The position numbers were made by a program, and so were the translations under genes. Shown here piece by piece: positions 33,517 to 41,887 of a stretch of DNA of 42,018 nucleotides (position 1 is its first letter; each line of letters starts with the position of its first letter). Location: contig NZ_JADNRM010000001.1 of NCBI RefSeq assembly GCF_021730445.1, positions 1-42,018 on the forward strand, in the 5' to 3' direction. The notes beneath the pieces were generated by a model. It was given only the letters and a program-made list of their open reading frames with translations. It did no database searches and was not told the origin of the DNA. Source of the DNA: Phocaeicola faecalis. GTDB lineage: Bacteria > Bacteroidota > Bacteroidia > Bacteroidales > Bacteroidaceae.

Positions 33517-34974
33517 TTAGGGGGCCACATAAAGTTTTAGTGATTCATCCCAGGAAATCATTCCTGGTTTGCCCCACCAATAGAAATCATCCAGATTACA
33601 GAAATCATTGTTCTTTTTCATTTCTTCTTTTAGTAATCGTTTATATGCATTCTTTAAGAATGCATAAGCCGGCATCTCAGCAAGATTTACCATTTCCCAT
33701 GGGTCTTCATTTAAGTTGAAAAGCTGTTCTTTCTTCTCTCCCTTTATATTATAAATGATATATTTCCAACCGTCTTTCACAAGACCGCGCTGAATACTGT
33801 TGTAGGCAAGAAAGAGATGGTCACGATGTGTATTTTCTTCTTTTTTCATCACCGGTAGCAATGACTTTCCTGTTACGGAAGATGATGGGCGGATGCCTAT
33901 CAAATCACACAGGGTGGGATATACATCCGATAGATAACAATATACATTCCGTTGGGTCCCTTTTTCTATTCCAGGTGCGGAAATAATCAAAGGAATACGG
34001 ACACTGTGATCATATAAATTCTGCTTGCCTAACAAACCGTGTTGGCCTACCGCCAAACCATTGTCGGAAGCAAATACTAGAATTGTATTGTCAAGTTGTC
34101 CGCTTTCTTGTAGTGCCTGTAATACACGGCCTATCTGAGTATCTACTTCACTAATCATGCCGTAATAATCTGCTATCTCCTTTTTTATGGCTTCTTCAGT
34201 GCGCGGAACAGGTATTAATACTTCATCCCTCACATTCATGTCTCCCGTATCAAAAGGATGGCGCGGCAGAAAGTTGATAGGCAATGCAATAGTATCTGCT
34301 TCATAATGTTTACCGTAGACAGGATGTTTCAATCGGGGGTCGTGGGGAGAAGTAAAGGCCACGTAAGCAAAAAAAGGTTGTTTGCCGTTCTTCTGTTTCT
34401 TTAGGAAATCAACGGCTGCATCGGCAAACATCTCGGAGGAAAATTTATCACCGGTAAACTTTTCCCGATATTGTCCACTTGGGTCGTAATGATTCAGGCG
34501 GGGTTCTACATGGCCATTTGTTTCATAAGTGTGCATCCCTCCGAAGAATATATTTTCTCCGTCAGAAAAAGAGCGGTTGAAGGATGCGAAATCTGAGTGC
34601 CATTTTCCGGTTTCGAAAGTAGTATATCCATGTTGGCGCAGCAGTTCGGGTAATGTGATGTGTTGCTCAGGAATCACCTGACCATCCTTTACTATCTGAA
34701 AAACTCCCCTGCCAGTCATAATCATGGCACGACTGGGCATAGAGAGCGCACCTCCCAGCGAGCCGTTGGTATAAGCAGACTGGAACGAGATGCCATTTTG
34801 GTAAATGCGGTCTATATTGGGTGTACTTACTTGCTCACAACCATTGTGATGAATGCAAGTACGTTGCATATCATCCACTAAAAGAAATAAAATGTTGGGC
34901 AACTCCTTTTTCGATGCTCCCATGCAGGTAACGGTATATAATAATGCTCCTACGGAAAACAGTAACTTTCTCAT
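33517..34974 (-). CDS. Serine-type sulfatase, secreted
   Basis: 485 residues with a signal peptide (MRKLLFSVGALLYTVTCMGA). The sulfatase start NILFLLVDDMQ carries the metal Asp pair. The formylglycine motif is SMPSRAMIMTGR, with Ser78 as the residue to be oxidised, so a radical-SAM maturase (anSME type) would be needed; none is in the window. SDNGLAVGQHGLLGKQNLYDHS holds further metal and sulfate-binding residues. A typical S1-family enzyme that strips sulfate from host or dietary glycans in the periplasm. The substrate cannot be assigned. The PH-domain gene lies 69 bp upstream on the same strand. Confidence 0.92.
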   Translation of the reverse strand: MRKLLFSVGALLYTVTCMGASKKELPNILFLLVDDMQRTCIHHNGCEQVSTPNIDRIYQNGISFQSAYTNGSLGGALSMPSRAMIMTGRGVFQIVKDGQVIPEQHITLPELLRQHGYTTFETGKWHSDFASFNRSFSDGENIFFGGMHTYETNGHVEPRLNHYDPSGQYREKFTGDKFSSEMFADAAVDFLKKQKNGKQPFFAYVAFTSPHDPRLKHPVYGKHYEADTIALPINFLPRHPFDTGDMNVRDEVLIPVPRTEEAIKKEIADYYGMISEVDTQIGRVLQALQESGQLDNTILVFASDNGLAVGQHGLLGKQNLYDHSVRIPLIISAPGIEKGTQRNVYCYLSDVYPTLCDLIGIRPSSSVTGKSLLPVMKKEENTHRDHLFLAYNSIQRGLVKDGWKYIIYNIKGEKKEQLFNLNEDPWEMVNLAEMPAYAFLKNAYKRLLKEEMKKNNDFCNLDDFYWWGKPGMISWDESLKLYVAP

Positions 34975-35043
34975 AGATAATAGATTTTATTTTATGTTTT
35001 AAGATTATATCAGTTAAGCAAAGATTTCTTTCTGATGATTATA

Positions 35044-35454
35044 CTAACGAATGGGAACGGCAGGATGATAGTCTTGAATAGCATTTAAAATGGCGTTGAC
35101 ATCAACAGTATGCCCTTTAATTTCAAAAAAGTTGTGATGCATTTTACCGTCGGAATATCTTACTATAATAGATCTTATCTCTGCATTCTTTGCCATTTTT
35201 CTCTCTATCTCTGTGATATTGGTCAAGGGGAATTTTCTTGTTTTTCCTAATCCGGGCCTGTAGATAAAACTGTTCGGTGTAATGGTGTAAGTGAAGTGCC
35301 CAGCCAAGAATGTAATGATAGCATAAATCAGCCACATAATTCCTAATTCATATTTCTTTGTCATGCCGACATATACTGTTGCAAATATGAGGATGAACGA
35401 TATCGGTATCCATACCCATAAAGGTTGCTTGGTTCTGAATTCGTATTTTTCCAT
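35044..35454 (-). CDS. Small membrane protein with bacterial PH-like domain
   Basis: 136 residues. Two membrane helices near the N-terminus (LWVWIPISFILIFATVYVG and MWLIYAIITFLAGHF) are followed by a beta-rich soluble region with FTYTITPNSFIYRPGLGKTRKFPLTNITEIERK, which has the look of a bacterial PH domain. It probably faces the cytoplasm or is embedded at the inner membrane. Function unknown. It lies between uxaB and the sulfatase gene on the same strand, with a terminator before it (35485-35514). Confidence 0.75.
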   Translation of the reverse strand: MEKYEFRTKQPLWVWIPISFILIFATVYVGMTKKYELGIMWLIYAIITFLAGHFTYTITPNSFIYRPGLGKTRKFPLTNITEIERKMAKNAEIRSIIVRYSDGKMHHNFFEIKGHTVDVNAILNAIQDYHPAVPIR

Positions 35455-35484
35455 TTTATTTCGTATTTGATTTATACAAAAATA

Positions 35485-35514
35485 GGGAGATTAGGTTAAA
35501 TAACCAAACCTCCC
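35485..35514 (-). terminator. Intrinsic terminator of uxaB
   Basis: On the minus strand GGGAGGTTTGGTT pairs with AACCTAATCTCCC (13 positions, two mismatches) around a short loop, followed by TATTTTTGT. It lies about 40 bp past the uxaB stop. Confidence 0.65.
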
Positions 35515-35552
35515 CATAGGAATTTATGAACGATTTCTAACAATTAATCAAA

Positions 35553-36992
35553 TTAGAGAATGGCTTTTACAGTTTCCAGCATACCTTTTTCTTGGATTGA
35601 ATCAAGATTGGCTTTGACAGCCTTTGTAAGTCCCGGAATCTTATTCAGGTTTTCACCCCAAATGGAAGTTGCTTCCAATACACCTTCGGCAACCTTTCCT
35701 GTGTCACCGGTAGCCCAGAGCTCTTTTAAGAGTTTCATAATTTCAGGAGCATCATTGGGAGTGATTTCTGCACCGTCCATACGAACACCACCCTTATAAT
35801 AAGTGATGATGGCGGCTAATCCCAAAACTAAACCTTGCGGCAATTCACCTTTGCGGTCAAGGTATACTTTCAATCCAGGCAAATCGCGAGTTTGATATTT
35901 AGGGAATGAATTTAGCATAATAGAAGTTACCTGATGATCAACGAACGGATTATTAAAGCGCTCCAACACATCTTCGGCAAACTTTTTCAGTTCTTCTTTC
36001 GGTAAATTTAATGTTTCCATTAACTCATCAAACATAACCTTGTGAATATATTTGCCGATTATTTCATGCTGGCAAGCGTCACGCACAATGTTGATGCCTG
36101 ACAAATATGCTACGGGAGATAACACTGTATGCGGGCCGTTGAGCAAAGTCACTTTCCTTTCATGGTAAGGAGCTTCGGAAGGAACGAACAACACATTTAA
36201 TCCGGCCTTATCAGCTGGGAATTCTTTTGCGACTTCTTGAGGGGCTTCAATCACCCACAAATGGAAAATCTCTGCTTGAACAACCAGATTGTCATCATAT
36301 TGCAGTTTTTCTTTGATGGCAGCGATGTCTTTACGAGGGAATCCCGGAACGATGCGGTCTACCAAAGTGGCATATACCCCACACGCTTCTTCAAACCATT
36401 TCTTAAAGTCTTCACCCAAATTCCACAATTCAATGTATTGGTAGATGGTCTCTTTCAGTTTATGACCATTCAGAAAAATCAGTTCACAGGGGAATATAAT
36501 CAGCCCTTTACTCTTGTCACCGTTAAATGTCTTATAACGATGATATAATAATTGTGTCAGTTTGCCGGGATAAGAAGAAGCAGGAGCATCTTCCAATTTA
36601 CAAGCCGGATCGAAAGCAATACCGGCTTCTGTCGTATTCGAGATAACGAAACGCATTTCCGGTTGCTCTGCCAATTTCATGAATTCATTATTCTGAGTAT
36701 AAGGGTTTAATGCCCGGCTGATTACATCAATCTTTGTAAGGCTGTTCACAACTTGCCCTTTATCCAAACCTTGTAGGTTGACATGATAGAGACAGTCTTG
36801 TGCATTTAGCATATCAACCATGCCCTTGTCTATGGGTTGCACCACTACTACACTGCTATTAAAGTCTGCTTTTTCGTTCATATTGTAGATAATCCAATCT
36901 ACGAATGCACGAAGAAAATTACCTTCACCAAATTGAATAATTCTTTCGGGGCGTTGTGCCTTGACGGATGTTTCCTTGTTTAATGCTTTCAT
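35553..36992 (-). CDS. uxaB: Tagaturonate reductase (altronate oxidoreductase)
   Basis: 479 residues. The N-terminal NAD-binding part RIIQFGEGNFLRAFVDWIIYNMN is diagnostic of the mannitol dehydrogenase/UxaB family, and the C-terminal catalytic domain contains KVTLLNGPHTVLSPVAYLSG. UxaB reduces D-tagaturonate to D-altronate with NADH in galacturonate catabolism. The family also includes fructuronate reductase (UxuB), but the N-terminal and NGPHT segments resemble UxaB more. Divergent from uxaC, with overlapping promoter elements. The dedicated altronate dehydratase UxaA is not in the window. Confidence 0.92.
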   Translation of the reverse strand: MKALNKETSVKAQRPERIIQFGEGNFLRAFVDWIIYNMNEKADFNSSVVVVQPIDKGMVDMLNAQDCLYHVNLQGLDKGQVVNSLTKIDVISRALNPYTQNNEFMKLAEQPEMRFVISNTTEAGIAFDPACKLEDAPASSYPGKLTQLLYHRYKTFNGDKSKGLIIFPCELIFLNGHKLKETIYQYIELWNLGEDFKKWFEEACGVYATLVDRIVPGFPRKDIAAIKEKLQYDDNLVVQAEIFHLWVIEAPQEVAKEFPADKAGLNVLFVPSEAPYHERKVTLLNGPHTVLSPVAYLSGINIVRDACQHEIIGKYIHKVMFDELMETLNLPKEELKKFAEDVLERFNNPFVDHQVTSIMLNSFPKYQTRDLPGLKVYLDRKGELPQGLVLGLAAIITYYKGGVRMDGAEITPNDAPEIMKLLKELWATGDTGKVAEGVLEATSIWGENLNKIPGLTKAVKANLDSIQEKGMLETVKAIL

Positions 36993-37152
36993 ACGATACT
37001 AATTATTAGATGTGTTTATTTATACCCTGTGGAGATTATAGAGATTTATGGTATACTCATAGTATTATAGAATAGCATCAAATGGTAATATTTATTTAAT
37101 TTATCATTTGCCATTCGGAAAGTAAGCATTTAAAATCTTTAAATCTTCGCTG

Positions 37153-37181
37153 CAAATATACGAATTATTTTGTTATTCCAA
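37153..37181 (-). promoter_or_regulatory. uxaB: Promoter for uxaB
   Basis: TATATTTG on the minus strand (37160-37153) is a perfect -7 box; a TTTGG-like -33 element has its TTG at 37181-37179, 18 bp away. The leader would be about 155 nt. It overlaps the uxaC promoter, so one regulator bound here could control both genes. Confidence 0.55.
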
Positions 37182-37199
37182 ATAAAATTTCTACTTTCG
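37170..37199 (+). promoter_or_regulatory. uxaC: Promoter for uxaC
   Basis: TTG at 37170-37172, 19 bp, then TACTTTCG (37192-37199), one mismatch from TAnnTTTG. The leader would be about 108 nt. The intergenic region 36993-37313 shows no other clear element or known riboswitch. Confidence 0.5.
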
Positions 37200-37313
37200 T
37201 GTTCGATAACGGTTAATAAATCTAAATGAACGTTTTTGGATACTCTTTCAAAAGCCGGGCTTAGATATAGGTTAAAATAGACAACAATTATATAGACATT
37301 AAAAAGACTGCTT

Positions 37314-38720
37314 ATGAAAAACTTTATGGATGAAAACTTCTTGCTTCAGACAGAGACAGCACAGAAGTTATATCACGAACATGCGGCAAAAATGCCCATT
37401 ATTGACTATCACTGTCATCTTATTCCTCAGATGGTAGCCGATGATTATCAGTTTAAGTCACTGACTGAAATTTGGCTGGGAGGCGACCATTATAAATGGC
37501 GTGCCATGCGCACCAACGGAGTGGACGAACGTTATTGTACCGGTAAGGATACCTCTGATTGGGAGAAGTTTGAGAAATGGGCCGAAACAGTTCCATATAC
37601 TTTCCGTAATCCGCTGTATCATTGGACTCATTTGGAATTAAAAACAGCTTTCGGCATTGATAAGGTATTAAACCCGAAAACTGCACGCGAAATTTATGAG
37701 GAATGTAATGAGAAGCTGCAACAGCCGGAATATTCAGCGCGTGGCATGATGCGCCGTTATCACGTAGAGACGGTTTGTACAACTGATGACCCTATCGACT
37801 CTTTGGAATATCATATTAAGACACGTGAAAGCGGTTTTGAAATAAAAATGCTTCCTACATGGCGTCCCGACAAAGCTATGGCTGTAGAGCTTCCTGCCGA
37901 TTTTCGTACATATATGGAAAAACTATCAGCTGTGAGTGGTATTAGCATTTCTTCTTATGATGATATGGTATCGGCTTTACACAAACGCCATGACTTTTTT
38001 GCAGAACAAGGTTGCAAATTATCAGACCATGGTATTGAAGAATTCTATGCAGAGGATTATACTGATGCTGAAATCAAAGCTATCTTTAATAAAGTTTATG
38101 GCGGAACTGCGTTGACGAAAGAAGAAATATTGAAATTCAAATCGGCTATGCTGGTTGTGTTTGGCGAAATGGATTGGGAGAAAGGTTGGACTCAGCAGTT
38201 TCACTATGGTGCTATCCGTAACAATAACACCAAGATGTTCAAACTTCTCGGCCCTGATACCGGTTTCGACTCTATCGGTGAATTTACTACAGCTAAAGCA
38301 ATGGCAAAATTCCTTGACCGCTTGAATACGGAAGGAAAACTAACCAAGACCATTCTTTATAATTTGAATCCTTGCGCTAACGAAGTTATTGCCACTATGT
38401 TGGGGAATTTCCAAGATGGAACTATTCCGGGCAAGATTCAGTTTGGTTCTGGCTGGTGGTTTCTAGATCAAAAAGATGGTATGGAAAAGCAAATGAACGC
38501 ATTATCATTATTAGGACTATTAAGTCGTTTTGTAGGTATGCTGACTGATTCACGTTCTTTCCTGTCCTACCCGCGTCATGAATATTTCCGTCGGACTTTA
38601 TGCAACTTGTTAGGCAATGATGTAGAAAACGGTGAAATTCCTGTATGTGAAATGGAACGCGTTAATCAGATGGTAGAAGACATTGCGTATAATAACGCAA
38701 AGAAATTCTTCCAATTTTGA
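37314..38720 (+). CDS. uxaC: Glucuronate (uronate) isomerase
   Basis: 468 residues, starting MKNFMDENFLLQTETAQKLY. The amidohydrolase-like fold shows DYHCHL (about 32-37) with the metal-ligand histidines, then WLGGDHYKWRAMR and FGSGWWFLDQKDGM, conserved in UxaC. It interconverts D-glucuronate with D-fructuronate and D-galacturonate with D-tagaturonate, the shared first step for both acids. The length is normal. Followed by a strong terminator at 38741-38779. Confidence 0.95.
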   Translation: MKNFMDENFLLQTETAQKLYHEHAAKMPIIDYHCHLIPQMVADDYQFKSLTEIWLGGDHYKWRAMRTNGVDERYCTGKDTSDWEKFEKWAETVPYTFRNPLYHWTHLELKTAFGIDKVLNPKTAREIYEECNEKLQQPEYSARGMMRRYHVETVCTTDDPIDSLEYHIKTRESGFEIKMLPTWRPDKAMAVELPADFRTYMEKLSAVSGISISSYDDMVSALHKRHDFFAEQGCKLSDHGIEEFYAEDYTDAEIKAIFNKVYGGTALTKEEILKFKSAMLVVFGEMDWEKGWTQQFHYGAIRNNNTKMFKLLGPDTGFDSIGEFTTAKAMAKFLDRLNTEGKLTKTILYNLNPCANEVIATMLGNFQDGTIPGKIQFGSGWWFLDQKDGMEKQMNALSLLGLLSRFVGMLTDSRSFLSYPRHEYFRRTLCNLLGNDVENGEIPVCEMERVNQMVEDIAYNNAKKFFQF

Positions 38721-38740
38721 TAAAGAAAGAAATCTTTGAG

Positions 38741-38779
38741 GAGTCACTGATGTTTTCTGTTGCCATCAGTGGCTCTTTT
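38741..38779 (+). terminator. Intrinsic terminator of uxaC
   Basis: GAGTCACTGATG (38741-38752) pairs with CATCAGTGGCTC (38764-38775), 12 bp with one G-U, then TTTTG. It lies 20 bp past the uxaC stop. Confidence 0.85.
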
Positions 38780-38796
38780 GTTTATGAGAGACTCAC

Positions 38797-38860
38797 TCTA
38801 CACTTGGTATGTGTGGAATTATTCTACAGTTTTGTAGAGTTGCAAACCATCTTTCTACAC
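38797..38860 (+). promoter_or_regulatory. TCTACA/TGTAGA boxes, candidate activator sites for the sigma-54 promoter
   Basis: TCTACA occurs at 38797-38802, 38823-38828 and 38854-38859. The middle copy forms an inverted repeat with TGTAGA at 38833-38838 (6-4-6 spacing), and TGTGGA at 38812-38817 is a weaker mate for the first. They lie roughly 95-160 bp upstream of the predicted start site, the distance at which sigma-54 enhancer-binding proteins act. Confidence 0.5.
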
Positions 38861-38927
38861 TTTCTTCAAATCTTCATTGTCCTATTAACTATTTTATTAT
38901 CAGTATTTTCCTAATTATTCCGCGATT

Positions 38928-38945
38928 TTGGCACGTAACTTGCTT
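38928..38945 (+). promoter_or_regulatory. Sigma-54 (RpoN) -24/-12 promoter
   Basis: TTGGCACGTAACTTGCTT matches the consensus YTGGCACG-N4-TTGCW exactly, with GG (38930-38931) and GC (38942-38943) 12 bp apart. The start site should be near 38955, about 25 nt before the ATG at 38980. No TAnnTTTG -7 box competes here. Confidence 0.8.
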
Positions 38946-38979
38946 ATACATCGGAAACAAATTAATTTAAAAACGAGAA

Positions 38980-39294
38980 ATGATGAAAAAGGTATTAGTT
39001 TTATTAGCAGTGATATTAGGGTTAGGTACTTCAGTTGTATATGCAGAAGGTGTAAAAGATGCAAAGAAGGAACAAACAGTAAAGACAAAGAAATCTCCCG
39101 ATTTTATTGAAATCTATATGAATGATGTTCCCGAAACGATAATGGATACTTTGGCATGCGAAGGATCCATGATAAAACAAGCATTTTTATCCTATGGTGT
39201 CAATGGAAGCAGAATCTATAAAGTGATTGTTTTAACCAGTAGTTTGGAAGAAACTACTAAATATTTCAGTGAAGATGGAAAAGTGATAAGATAA
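38980..39294 (+). CDS. Small secreted protein of unknown function under a sigma-54 promoter
   Basis: 104 residues (two adjacent ATGs; the second at 38983 is equally possible). A Sec signal peptide (KKVLVLLAVILGLGTSVVYA) is followed by a Lys-rich linker and a compact alpha/beta region: SPDFIEIYMNDVPETIMDTL, then IKQAFLSYG, then IYKVIVLTSSLEETTKYFSEDGKVI. The shape (a helix, then two strands ending in DGKVI) resembles a single PepSY-like/BLIP-like repeat of small Bacteroidetes exported proteins. It is monocistronic between the sigma-54 promoter and a terminator at 39323, so this protein appears to be the main output of that promoter. Confidence 0.8.
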   Translation: MMKKVLVLLAVILGLGTSVVYAEGVKDAKKEQTVKTKKSPDFIEIYMNDVPETIMDTLACEGSMIKQAFLSYGVNGSRIYKVIVLTSSLEETTKYFSEDGKVIR

Positions 39295-39322
39295 TTTTTT
39301 AGTTAGTATGTAGAATGATGAT

Positions 39323-39355
39323 GGTTTCGGCTTGTGATAAGCCGGAACCTTTTTT
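39323..39355 (+). terminator. Intrinsic terminator of the small secreted protein gene
   Basis: GGTTTCGGCTT pairs with AAGCCGGAACC (39323-39349) with one G-U pair and a 5-nt loop, followed by TTTTTT. Confidence 0.85.
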
Positions 39356-39370
39356 ATGATATATACCAAA

Positions 39371-39835
39371 TTAGTTATATAGTATGATATATCCATTCAG
39401 ATACGTAGCAAGCAGTAGCCATAACGTATAAGGAATAAACAACAAAGAACTAATCTTCTTTACAGGATAACTTTCTATCATATAATATATTATAAATATA
39501 TCAAGAAGTAGTATATCTATAAATCCCAGTAACGGACTTTGGAAATAGAAAAAACAAATACTCCAAGTAAAATTGAGTAATAGTTGGCAGCTAAAAAGCC
39601 ACCTCAAGGTTTTTCTTTTTGTATGTTGAGTGTTCCATATTAGTCCTATCGATATCCCCATACAAAGATAAAGGAGACTCCATACAATAGGAAATATAAA
39701 ATTGGGAGGAGTTAATGATGGTTTATTTAAGAACGGATACCACGTTTGAATGGCATCAGCCTGAAAGTATGCGGCGGTGAATCCCACACTAAAACAAATT
39801 ATTACTGCCACACATATTGATATGATTTTATTCAT
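39371..39835 (-). CDS. tspO: TspO/MBR-family membrane protein
   Basis: 154 residues with five membrane helices. Family motifs present: WYPFLNKPSLTPPNFIFPIVWSLLYLCMGIS in helices 1-2, LNFTWSICFFYFQSPLLGF in helix 3, and IPYTLWLLLATYLNGYI in helix 5. TspO proteins bind porphyrins and related ligands and affect stress and tetrapyrrole handling; the exact role is unsettled. Usual length. It runs convergently toward the small secreted protein gene. Confidence 0.92.
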   Translation of the reverse strand: MNKIISICVAVIICFSVGFTAAYFQADAIQTWYPFLNKPSLTPPNFIFPIVWSLLYLCMGISIGLIWNTQHTKRKTLRWLFSCQLLLNFTWSICFFYFQSPLLGFIDILLLDIFIIYYMIESYPVKKISSLLFIPYTLWLLLATYLNGYIILYN

Positions 39836-40108
39836 TATTGATTATTTTGTTAATGTTCATCTTATGTAGTAACAAAAGATATTCTGTTTTGCTTAATAAA
39901 GATGGATGAAATTTTGATATGATGACTCATTCTCTCTATAAATAATATCATAAAATGAACAATGATGAAATGTAAAAGAAACGAATGTTAAATTACAACG
40001 TTATTTAAAGGAAGTTTATATATAAAATTAGCTTCTAATATGATAAAATGCTATTTTTACAGCAAATAACTAAGCATTCTATTATTAACCTCTTTAATAA
40101 AAGTTCAA
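39836..40108. other. A/T-rich intergenic region between divergent tspO and winged-helix genes
   Basis: No gene or clear repeat. On the minus strand a TATCTTTTG at about 39870 resembles a -7 box for tspO with one extra T. No convincing promoter for the gene at 40109 was found. Confidence 0.35.
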
Positions 40109-40327
40109 ATGGATAAGAATCAAATAGGCTTAAATGCCGGAAAAGTTTGGAAGCTTCTGAATAATAATCAACGATGGAGTTATTGTGAGCTAAAGGAAGC
40201 AGTCGGGCTGTCTGATAGAGATTTAAATGCTGCTATTGGTTGGTTGGCTCGTGAAGATAAAATTGATTTTGAAACCGAAGATGGAAATGACCGATTGTTT
40301 TTATGTGTGAACGTGTATATCGGATGA
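40109..40327 (+). CDS. Small winged helix-turn-helix protein (PF10771-like)
   Basis: 72 residues. LNAGKVWKLLNNNQRWSYCELKEAVGLSDRDLNAAIGWLAREDKIDFE is the pattern of the small winged helix-turn-helix family formerly DUF2582: three helices, with the recognition helix RDLNAAIGWLARE and a short wing ending RLFLCVNVYIG. No ligand-binding domain. It could bind DNA or serve as a protein adaptor; targets unknown. Followed by a strong hairpin terminator shared with the convergent acetyltransferase gene. Confidence 0.85.
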   Translation: MDKNQIGLNAGKVWKLLNNNQRWSYCELKEAVGLSDRDLNAAIGWLAREDKIDFETEDGNDRLFLCVNVYIG

Positions 40328-40333
40328 TAAAGT

Positions 40334-40373
40334 AAAGAGGATGGATACTGCAATGATGGTACCATCCTCTTTT
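40334..40373. terminator. Bidirectional intrinsic terminator
   Basis: AAAGAGGATGG (40334-40344) pairs with CCATCCTCTTT (40362-40372), followed by TTT on the plus strand. It lies between two convergent stop codons, 7 and 5 bp away. Confidence 0.85.
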
Positions 40374-40377
40374 AATT

Positions 40378-40929
40378 TCAATTTAATTTCTTAATGACTT
40401 TGGCCGGATTACCTACAGCTGTAGAATCATCCGGAATATCTTTTGTAACAACACTACCGGCTCCGATGATGCATCGGTTTCCAATAGTTACTCCCGGACA
40501 GATAATAGCTCCTCCTCCTATCCAACAGTCTTCACCGATTGTTATAGGATAGGCATATTCCTTAGTTCCTCTTCTTGCAATATAATCAATAGGATGGTGG
40601 GGAGTATATAGTTGTACATTGGGGCCGATAAGTGTATGGGCACCGACAGTTATATATCCTCCATCCAGAAAAGTACAATTGGCATTGACAAATACATGCT
40701 CCCCTAATTTGATACCGGTACCATGATCACAATAAAAAGGTGGACAAATGATAGAAGTGGCAGGGATATTCGGCACCAAATCTTCTAATGTCTGGCGAAA
40801 ATCTTCATCATAAGTACTCATTGTTCTCATCTTGGCCAATAATTTCTTGGCGTGGGCGAAACTAGCCTGTATTTCCGGTTTTTCCATATCAGCCAATTCG
40901 CAATTACGCATTTTATCTATTTCATTCAT
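40378..40929 (-). CDS. Sugar O-acetyltransferase, maltose-acetyltransferase-like hexapeptide family
   Basis: 183 residues from MNEIDKMRNCELADMEKPEIQ; a longer in-frame start would sit inside the upstream transporter gene and was rejected. The N-terminal MAC-type segment is followed by a left-handed beta-helix of hexapeptide repeats (VFVNANCTFLDGG, ITVGAHTLIGPNV, TIGEDCWIGGGAIICPGVTIGNRCIIGAGSVV). His in LYTPHHP is the catalytic base position. It transfers acetyl from acetyl-CoA to a sugar; the acceptor is unknown. The start overlaps the stop of the EamA gene, so the two are translationally coupled. Confidence 0.9.
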   Translation of the reverse strand: MNEIDKMRNCELADMEKPEIQASFAHAKKLLAKMRTMSTYDEDFRQTLEDLVPNIPATSIICPPFYCDHGTGIKLGEHVFVNANCTFLDGGYITVGAHTLIGPNVQLYTPHHPIDYIARRGTKEYAYPITIGEDCWIGGGAIICPGVTIGNRCIIGAGSVVTKDIPDDSTAVGNPAKVIKKLN

Positions 40930-41842
40930 ATACTTTGGTTTTTGTGCTAAATGTAAAAGATATTTTTCTTTCTGCCAAATATACGCCACATAATATAAGA
41001 AAACAGCCGGATAATGCTATTACAGTAATCTTTTCGTCTATAATTATGGCTGAGGTAAGTAATGTTACCAATGGAACTATATAGATGTAGTTGGTACTTT
41101 GCACGGCACCCAGTTCTTTGACGCAAGCATTCCAAGAGATGAAACAAAGCATGGAAGCAATGATACCCAAGAATAATAGATTCCCCCAAACGACAGGTTG
41201 TAGCATCAAGGAAGTATCCCAGTGTAACGGACGAAATAGAAAGACAGGTAATGTGGTCATTATTCCATAAAAGAAGACTTTCCGAGTAATAAAGACTGTA
41301 GAATACCGGCTGTCTAACTGTTTGAGAATAAGACAGTAAAAAGCCCACATTAGAGCTGCTGTTAAAGAAAGAAAGTCTCCCAATGGATTTATCTTGAGGA
41401 TAAAACTGCCATTAAATACCACTAGTCCTACTCCTATTAATGCCATAAATGATCCATAAAGCAAATGTCGTGTAAAGGGTTCCTTTCTTTTAAAAAGGTA
41501 TGACAAGAAAGTTGTCAGAATGGGTGACGTGCAAACAATTAATGATACATTGGAGGCAAGCGTGATACCCAATGCTGTATTTTCAGTTAGAAAATAAATT
41601 GTTCCTCCACACAGCCCGGCAAGAAATAATAGAAGTTCATCCTTAATTCTATTGGCAAAAAGCTTCTTGCGGGAAATGCTCCACATACAGATATAAGCCA
41701 AAACAAAACGGTAAAAGAATATCTCTGAAGGAGTCAAACCGTGTTGGATGAGAATCTTGGTGGAAACAAAAGTCGTTCCCCAAATAGCTACGGTTGCAAT
41801 AGCTATAAGATGAAAAATCAGTTTCGATTTAGTTGCATTCAT
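40922..41842 (-). CDS. EamA/DMT-family transporter
   Basis: 306 residues with ten membrane helices in two EamA repeats. LIAIATVAIWGTTFVSTKILIQHGLTPSEIFFYRFVLAY starts the first, and LGDFLSLTAALMWAFYCLILKQLDSR the second, both typical. It probably exports a small metabolite or amino acid; the substrate cannot be read from sequence. It overlaps the acetyltransferase start by 8 bp, so they form a two-gene operon. Confidence 0.92.
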   Translation of the reverse strand: MNATKSKLIFHLIAIATVAIWGTTFVSTKILIQHGLTPSEIFFYRFVLAYICMWSISRKKLFANRIKDELLLFLAGLCGGTIYFLTENTALGITLASNVSLIVCTSPILTTFLSYLFKRKEPFTRHLLYGSFMALIGVGLVVFNGSFILKINPLGDFLSLTAALMWAFYCLILKQLDSRYSTVFITRKVFFYGIMTTLPVFLFRPLHWDTSLMLQPVVWGNLLFLGIIASMLCFISWNACVKELGAVQSTNYIYIVPLVTLLTSAIIIDEKITVIALSGCFLILCGVYLAERKISFTFSTKTKVYE

Positions 41843-41867
41843 GTTTTATATCATATTTTAAATTCTG

Positions 41868-41887
41868 AACGGTTTCGTCTAACCGTT
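41868..41887 (-). other. Short hairpin in the EamA leader
   Basis: AACGGTT and AACCGTT form a perfect 7-bp stem with a 6-nt loop, 26 bp upstream of the transporter start. No U-run follows. It may affect translation; no known riboswitch class is recognised. Confidence 0.35.

Noticed and set aside
38717..38914. 65-codon frame downstream of uxaC
   Set aside because: It overlaps the uxaC terminator and the activator boxes of the sigma-54 promoter, and its hydrophobicity comes from T-rich DNA.
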